From Athripsodes cinereus (lineage: Eukaryota; Arthropoda; Insecta; Trichoptera; Leptoceridae), in assembly GCA_947579605.1 (NCBI GenBank), contig OX388310.1, positions 6,571,557-6,635,556 of the forward strand: a stretch of 64,000 nt of DNA, given 5' to 3'. Below, in pieces: positions 53,001 to 62,000 of the stretch (positions are counted from its first letter, which is position 1; every line of letters begins with the position of its first letter). The notes beneath the pieces are model-generated. The model ran no database searches, had not been told where the DNA came from, and worked only from the letters and a program-made list of their open reading frames with translations. Position numbers and translations under genes: made by a program.

Positions 53001-56000
53001 GCATACCTACACTTAATGATAAATATGTCAATCTCTAAAAGTCAACAGAATAATATGGATGTACCTAACTAAACATTATCATACACAAGTAAGAAAACAA
53101 AATTATAAACAAGTAAGTACATAAATAATTCATAAGTTTCGCACATCAAAATTATTGTGTAAGTGCCTACCTAAATGGAAATAAAATATTTTAATTTAAA
53201 ATAACATAAAATATATTATCAATGAGCGCAATATAGCAAAAAAATAAAATAAAACAATAATGGAAATATTTTTGATAAAATAACAAATAAATAAATAAAA
53301 AAATATTCCTTACACAAGCATTAGGATGCTTAAAAGGAGTGGAGTATATTGTCTAAAATGTGTTTATATGTGAAGTGTTGATTTATGATTACATGTTTAA
53401 AATTTAAATAACATTAAAAGTAAATAAATATTTATCGGAATTAGGGATCACAAATACTTTATTATCACTCTGTAGACAACACTAACATACCAAGGATACG
53501 AAATGACTCACGCACACAGCTAATGTGTCGCCAGGAGTACAACGAAGATGAGCCGCGGTGTCAAAATGTTGTACTAAAAATTACATACCTAAAATACAGT
53601 TTGAGTCGATCATAGCGCCAGGATTATTCATCATGTTCATTAAAGTATGTTATACACATTTTCGCGCCATAAATACAAATATGCATACGACAAATTTTCG
53701 ATTCAACTACAAAATATTTTATTGTGTCGCAACCAATAAATATTTTTATTTCGCGATTCTTTTATTCAATTAACAAATATATGACGGAGGATTAGCTAAA
53801 ATATCATAAATGGGATTAGCGTATTTACGAAGATATTCACACAATAAGGGGCAATGTCAACGTAGTGTACATCACAGGACAGCGAAAGTTAATTAGTTTC
53901 TCTGCTTTGTTCTTAATCAGAGATGTGTGGGGCAATTATTTTGGTTCTGATTTCATTATTAGTTCCCATTCTATGAGTAAGTTCAACCGAGTTTAGTGTT
54001 CATCCATGTAAAATCTAAATTAAAAGATTTAAATTGCCTAATTTTACTGGAAGACATTGCCTCAAGGCAATATGTATGCCTTTTGTAAAAAATATTTTTG
54101 ACAATAAAGTGTTTTATTATTATAATTTTTTTTACTATTCCCTGAAAGATTTTTTTGTGAAGGTTATAGGGAGGAATGTTTTCCATTTATATTGATCTTT
54201 TGCCTTTAGTAAGTGTGACTGACAATTTTTCTAAGGACCTTATGTCGTTGTATTTGAAATTCTTTATTGTCTTATTGCCATATAAATATTGTTCCAACAT
54301 TTCATAAACATTAAACAAAACTATATCGCCAATAACATTGGCAAAAAAGAGAAAATAATTGAAATCAGAAATGTGCACAAAAACTTATTGCATTAGCAAT
54401 TTCTTCCAACGGACCGTGTAGAGAATAACATAATAATTCACCTTTATATTTGTAGAATGACAACAAAAAACTCCAAGAGCAACTAAGCAAGCTTAGAAAC
54501 ATGATTTTGATGGGCAACACGGAAGATGTCTGCAGCAAAGTACAGAAAGCTGCCGCAAGGAGACGTACCTGGTGTGTTTCACGCACCAACAGCTTACCTC
54601 CTATATCGGAACATCACAACCCACAACACATGACTCTAAAGGATAGGTATGTTCAATAGTATTTTATGGTGTAGCGTATTGAAGGTATGTTGAGTGTTAT
54701 TTTTTTATTGTAGTAAATTTATTTTTATTATATATGATGCACCATTTATTTCAGCTTTGATAACACAGAAAATATGTTTTCGAGCAATGTGACACATCGA
54801 CGTGATTCCAAATTACGTGCATCATGTGACAATGAACAAGAGACACCGCGGTTTAAACCAGAAAAAGAAATTGACATCATCGAATTAGGTAATGTATTAA
54901 TCATTACCTCTCTCATACTTTCATTGCTTTTACTTTATATCTGATTATAAAGTTTATGAGCCAATTTTTCTTTTATTTAGGCTTTTATTTTTTTTTAATA
55001 TTTTTAGATGACACTCCAGATGCAAGTCCCAAGGTATGGCCATCCTCAAATTCGGGCTCCATTACACCACCAACGTGTTCTCCGAATCACAAATGTTTTG
55101 GTAAGTTTTCCCATCCATTGTATATCTGTGGAGTCCAGGCAAAGAATAGGTCTCCCACATTTTCTCTTAATTTTCCCAATGTCCTGTAAATGGCAGATAT
55201 TTGTAAAACTTCATACATAATCATAATTGATTGTTTTTGTGAAGAATAAATTGTATTTAGGCTTATGAAAAAGGTTCAAATTCATCTTCAAATAAAAAAC
55301 ATTTCCATTATAATAATTATATTTATTTTGCTGGATTTACATTAGCTCTGTGTTCTCCAAACACCTGCAAGTAGACCCCAATGCTGGACGAGAACAATAG
55401 AGCTAACGGGTGCTGCTTTTACGGCTGGGTTTTTTGTGTCGTTGGACCCGTCATCTGGAATCAACTCCCCGAGTATCTTTGTAAAAATCAATCAATTACA
55501 AAGTTCAGGAGCAAACTGAAGACATTGCTCTTCCAATATAGTGTCTCGCACCCTTGATATAGTTGCTCCATTAAACGGCACCAAATAAATTTAACATTTT
55601 CAGTTCAGTGATAAGGAATAACATTTTATTGGCATACACAGAGTGACCTGCATATTTATTACATGCAGCTAGCCTACTCATTACCTCACTTGTGGGAGAT
55701 GCCGTAAGGTATATTATATAATTAACATGAAAACATTTTATTGGCATACACAGAGTGACCTGCATATTTATTACATGCAGCTAGCCTACTCATTACCTCA
55801 CTTGTGGGAGATGCCGTAAGGTATATTATATAATTAACATGAAAACATTTTATTGGCATACACAGAGTGACCTGCATATTTATTACATGCAGCTAGCCTA
55901 CTCATTACCTCACTTGTGGGAGATGCCGTAAGGTATACCTATTATATAATTAACATGAAAACATTTTATTGGCATACACAGAGTGACCTGCATATTTATT

Positions 56001-59000
56001 ACATGCAGCTAGCCTACTCATTACCTCACTTGTGGGAGATGCCTTAAGGTATATTATATAATTAACATGAAAACATTTTATTAGCATACACAGAGTGACC
56101 TGCATATTTATTACATGCAGCTAGCCTACTTATTACCTCACTTGTGGGAGATGCCGTAAGGTATATTATATAATTAACATGAAAACATTTTATTGGCATA
56201 CACAGAGTGACCTGCATATTTATTACATGCAGCTAGCCTACTCATTACCTCACTTGTGGGAGATGCCGTAAGGTATACCTATTATATAATTAACATGAAA
56301 ACATTTTATTGGCATACACAGAGTGACCTGCATATTTATTACATGCAGCTAGCCTACTCATTACCTCACTTGTGGGAGATGCCGTAAGGTATATTATATA
56401 ATTAACATGAAAACATTTTATTGGCATACACAGAGTGACCTGCATATTTATTACATGCAGCTAGCCTACTTATTACCTCACTTGTGGGAGATGCCGTAAG
56501 GTATATTATATAATTAACATGAAAACATTTTATTGGCATACACAGAGTGACCTGCATATTTATTACATGCAGCTAGCCTACTTATTACCTCACTTGTGGG
56601 AGATGCCGTAAGGTATATTATATAATTAACATGAAAACATTTTATTGGCATACACAGAGTGACCTGCATATTTATTACATGCAGCTAGCCTACTCATTAC
56701 CTCACTTGTGGGAGATGCCGTAAGGTATATTATATAATTAACATGAAAACATTTTTTTAGGAGTCCAGCAAACTCCACCATGTGTACTGAAATATCGAGC
56801 TCAGCATGCTGAAAAAGAATACAAAGAACTCCAAGAGTTGACGTCTTTGGAGAAGATGTATGAACCAAAAGTGGTATGTGGATAATTTTATTTATTACTT
56901 CTACTGTATCGTGTTCTGATAACAAAATATATCAATTAATTACTGAACATTGTTGTAAAAAGTTTATTACTATTGATGTACAATATCATCATTGCATATT
57001 CAAAAAGAGACATGTGCGCACATTTTTATTTGGGCATACTTTTTTAAAACTGTTCATTAACCCAGATAAGCCGGCTGTACGTTTTATCGAACACTTGTCG
57101 ATCACTTGTTCAAGTGATGTTTCTGCTTTAGTGCAAAATAATAGGGATGATTTTGCTAGTTTAGCTGCATAAGAGAGACATATTTTATAACATTAATTAG
57201 TTTATAACTGTCAGTTGAAATAAGTGGGCGTGTTTTGGAGATTTGTACTCAGCAATTAATTTTATAACAATGTCGCTGCTATTTTCAGGTCGAGAAAGCT
57301 TTTTATTTTTAAATATTTTAATTATTTTTGTGATTTCCTTATATTAAAATATGCAATTATTGATAGGGCGAATTTAAATATCAAATTACTTTTAATTTGC
57401 AATACTTATCACCATCCAAAAGTTGGTGTACGTTTAATCGTACAACAGGAACATACCCGTGGCGTCTGTAGTACTAATTGTCATAATATTATAATATGGA
57501 TATATCGCAGTCTATTTTGTCAATACTAATTTCCAAATATATGTGTACAGTCACAATCATATTTCATTTACATTTTTGATTCTCAATTTAATATTTTTTT
57601 ACTTACGTCTACATTGCCTGATGAAATATTGACTAAACTTGAAGAGGATGATACAGCAAATGAAGGATGTGATGTACATATTTATGCTTCCACCCGACAT
57701 TGCATGCGATTACGATACAGATGAAGATGAAATGTCTCTGCATAATTTACCTAAATCACGGTTAAGAGCTCCAGCAGTAGTCGTATTCTGCGTAGTCGTA
57801 GTCTGAAAGCCTTTAGAAACCCAATAATACGTAAATCTGAGCTGACCCAACGGACGAAAATGACCGTATAAGGTATACGTATGTTCATGAGGCTCTCAAG
57901 GTGGAACCAGTATTCCTGCATATAGAGAGGTCACAGTTGCGATGGCTAGGTCACGTGTTCCGCATGCCGGAAGACATATTACCGCTTAGATCTTTGGAGG
58001 ATGTAGGAGAGGGCAGAAGACCAGCGGGCCGCTCTAGAAGAAATTAGCAAAGGCAGGTGTCGAACACATGTGACTTGGTTTGGAGTGGTCAGATGTCCTG
58101 GAAACAGCGGTGGTCAGGGATCTCTGGAGGAGGTACCTTGGTGAAATGGTCCCCGACCCAACTAGGGCAAGGGGAAGAAGATGTGATGTGATGTGTGATG
58201 ACCAATTATGTCTTGTAAGTTTTACAAAAATACGAAAAAAAATTTGTTCCAAAACTCAAAAACATATCGTGATAGGTACATATATTGGAGTATTCTGATA
58301 ACCGCAAGGGTGCTCTATCTCAAGACTTCCGCCTGACCTTTCTTCTTGGGACACTCTGTATGTACACTTTGCCTGTTGGCGAATCATTGGAAATATAATA
58401 ATACAAATAAATCAACATTTTCAAAGATTTTGTCATTTTTTCATATATTCGTATTTAGGTGGTATATGTTCCTATTGTACGTTTAAACGAACACTAAATA
58501 TTTTTCAATAAAACTTAAAATTGAAAAAAAAAATTTTTTATTAGTTTTTACTACATTTTTACATATACAACTACCACATATTAAAAAATCACGACCATCC
58601 GAAAAAAAAAAAAATTGCCTGGGTTAAGGTATTAAAATTGTAGTTTGGACTTTTTATTGGCATGTGATATTATTCTTTAAGTATTGAATTTTAATATCTG
58701 ATACTAAGAATCATTTTATAAAATGGTTATATCACTATAAGCAGTTTATTCTAGAAATATCAAAACATTTATGAATTCACATGTCCCTTTTTGAATATGC
58801 AACGACAATATGTTGATAGTCTATATCAGTATTTCCCAAACTATGGGTCTCAGACCCTTATTTATTTATTATTTTATTATTTATATACAAATACAAATAT
58901 AAACACAACATAAAAGAAATAAATCACTCACAATAACTTATAACTATTGGTGTTAATGTAATGACCCCAGGCAGCACTAGGTGCTGGTATTAGAGGTCAG

Positions 59001-62000
59001 TTGTGCTGTATCCTGCATCAATCCATCTCACATATTATTATATTACATCTAATTAACATTGTATATTTCACACATTCGTTCGGGATTCTGCTACTCTCTT
59101 CCTTCCAGTATATGTTTCTTCATCTGTTTTGTAAATAATTCATCAACATGTTCCACTCTGAAATGATCCTGTTGTCTTGTGCTATAACTGTGAATATCAC
59201 TGTTTAAAATTAGGTTTATGTTGGATTTAATCAATTTGTTTTTCAATTTGTACATCATTTTAGCTTTTTCCAACCAAATTAATTCATCCAAATTCATTGC
59301 TAATGCCAAAGAGTAAACTTCCTTCGTTCTTGTCAGTCTGTTCAAATTAGAGACTACTTTAAGTGCCCGATTCATGATTCGTTTTACATAATCCTTAGCT
59401 TGCTGACTACACTGTGACCACATCATAAGTCCATAGGAGATTCGTGGCAATACAAATGCATTGTATAAAAGTCTCTTTGTTTTAGTGTCAAACCATTCGC
59501 TTCTTATTACACCAATCATTGGGCTTATATCATCAAGTATAGATCTGATATGGTCTTCCCAGTTCAATCGGTCATCTATCAGTAATCCCAAATATCTAAC
59601 AGTATTAGTTTTCTGTATTTCAGAATTATTTATCGTAATTTCGAGATCTATTGCTTGTTTGTTTCTTTGTTTTAACAACATATATTTCGTTTTGTCAGCA
59701 TTTATTGTCAATGAGTTATTGTATAACCAAGAAACAAATATTTCCAAACAAATAAACCCTTCGGTGGGTCTGAGCATTAAGTAGTTCCATGACTCGCTAC
59801 TAGGGAATCTGAGCATTACCAATATTTATGCCCTCTTTTCTCTATAACAGCTAAAGGGTGGGTCTCAAGATTGAAAATTTTTATTAGATGGGTCGAAGCC
59901 CAGTCAACTTTGGGAACCACTGGTCTTTATAATAGCAACACTTGGTACCACAAAAATGGTACCAATTAAGCCATGTAAAATGAAATGCTTAATACAGTTG
60001 TGATGACTTAACCTCCATTGTTTTTTTTTATCAAACTATTTAATTCATACTCAGCGTACAATTTTTTTATTTTTGTAGGTGGAATTGTTACAAGACATTA
60101 CCGTTTTACGACATGAAAAGGAAGAGTGTCTATTCCAAATTGAGAACCATAACAAAATGTTTGCAACTTGTCAGGAAGAAATACAGGAATTGAAAAATGA
60201 TCTGGAGAGTCTTAGGAAAGAAAAAGATGATTATATCAAATCTCAGGTTTGTGTTAGTTTTAACTATTCACGGTAATATATTTAAATAAATGGTAATTCA
60301 TTGGTTTCACACTAAAATTACTAAATCAACTGTTAGATCCGATTAAATATCACCATACTCACAATCAAAAATCAGCATTATTCCAACTTTATGCCTAACT
60401 AAAATTATTCCTCATAAATGTCAACATCAGTGTAATATTGAGTGTGTCCTCTATAGAAAAAATTGTTTTATATGGTTTTGATTTAACCAAGGATAAAAGA
60501 AAGTTGTAAAGATTAACATTTAATTACTAGGTATTTTTAGAAACGTTTAGTTAGCAGTTAACTTAGTTTGAATGTGCATTTACTTTGTGGGTATGACTGT
60601 TAGAATGTGACAAAAGTTATGTTCATCTTAATAATTGTAAATTTTTAAAAATTTCAGGAGGAATTGATGAGAGAAACAACTAAATGGAAAAACATTAATA
60701 CCGACTTGCAATTTGAAATAGAAACATTGAATAAACGGTCACTTGATAGGGAAAATGAATTGTTGGCCTCTTTGAAAGAAGCCAGAGAAGCCAATGAAAG
60801 AAATCAGACTGCCTCTAGGACATCTTTGGTACCACAATTTCTCAATATGTCCCGAGATCTATCTCTGGCTAATAGTGATCTGGACACAACGCATGAAGAC
60901 GATATGGCAGTCAATGATAAAGATAAACTCTTATCTAAATTGGAAGAAGATCTTAAAGCTATGTCAAAAGAGATTGTTAATTTAAAAGAGGATTTGGAAT
61001 GTAAAGTTAATCAAATAAAACAATTGAGCAATCAAATTGAAAAGAATTCTCTAACACAACATTCTGAAGTTATATCAAACAATAAGGTTAACAACGAAAA
61101 TGACGCTCTTGAATCTGATAAATGTTGTATGTTACAAACGAGAATTACTGAACTTGAGGACTTAATCCAGAAGAAAAATGCTAGTCACAATGCTAGCATG
61201 GAATATTCTAAATCTGAAATCGAAAAATTAACTCAAACAACTGAGGAAATGAATATGAAAAATTCTGAATTATCTGAAAGCATATCCACGTACGAAGAAC
61301 AAATAAAGGAACTTGTTTCTAAAATTAGTGATCAACAGAAGGATCTAGAAACTGCAAGAAACACTATGACACAATTACATATTGACGTCGATAAGCATGC
61401 AGAATCACTATTAAGTCTTCAACAACAAAATGCCAGTTATCTAGAAGATCTCAAATCAAAGGATGCTCGAATTGCATCCCTTGAAGAAGTCAATAAAACT
61501 GTTGACAATACAAATGAACTAGAACAAATTAAATCCAGTTTACATTTCAAAGAGTTATATTTTGAGAATGAATTACAAACTAAACAGACTTTGATAGAAG
61601 AACTCTCGGATGCGGTGAAGGATCTTAATCTTCAAATCAATAGGTTGACAGAAGAGCATGTTGCTAATTTAATTAGTAAAGATAGTATCATATCTGATTT
61701 ACGCATTTCTGTGGAAAATCTGCAATCTGAAGCGAATGATCAGAAAAATGCTTTATCAAATAGCACCACTAAATGTCAGGAGTTGGAACGAGATATTGCA
61801 TTTTGGAAAGCAAAAATCAATGAAACTGACGAAACAGATGAACTACGGAAAGAAAATTGTGAGATTACAAGTGCTAATAAAAAATTAACTGAACAAAATC
61901 TGGAGCTCGAAAATAGATGTCATTGTCTTGAGAATGAATTGTGTGATCTGAAAAAGAGTATGGAGAATAAAGAAATTTTAATTTCATCATTAACTGATGA

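Larger units (their letters stand above)
56992..58803. repeat. Dispersed TIR repeat, copy 2, split by a piggyBac-like insertion
   Basis: Ends TTGCATATTCAAAAAG-GACATGTG and its near-exact reverse complement at 58779-58803. It is the host of the 57061-58623 element and homologous to 50600-50870. It lies in CENPE intron 11. Confidence 0.65.

Noticed and set aside
55621..56758. CRISPR-like array
   Set aside because: Units are continuous 112-bp tandem repeats with no unique spacers, in a eukaryotic intron.
55571..56925. Minus-strand frames with repeated [19 protein letters not shown] peptides
   Set aside because: Produced by translating the 112-bp tandem array; no gene evidence.
57181..57300. 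Possible extra CENPE exon in intron 11
   Set aside because: Exons 11 and 12 join in phase 0 with continuous heptads, and the region lies inside a piggyBac-like element.
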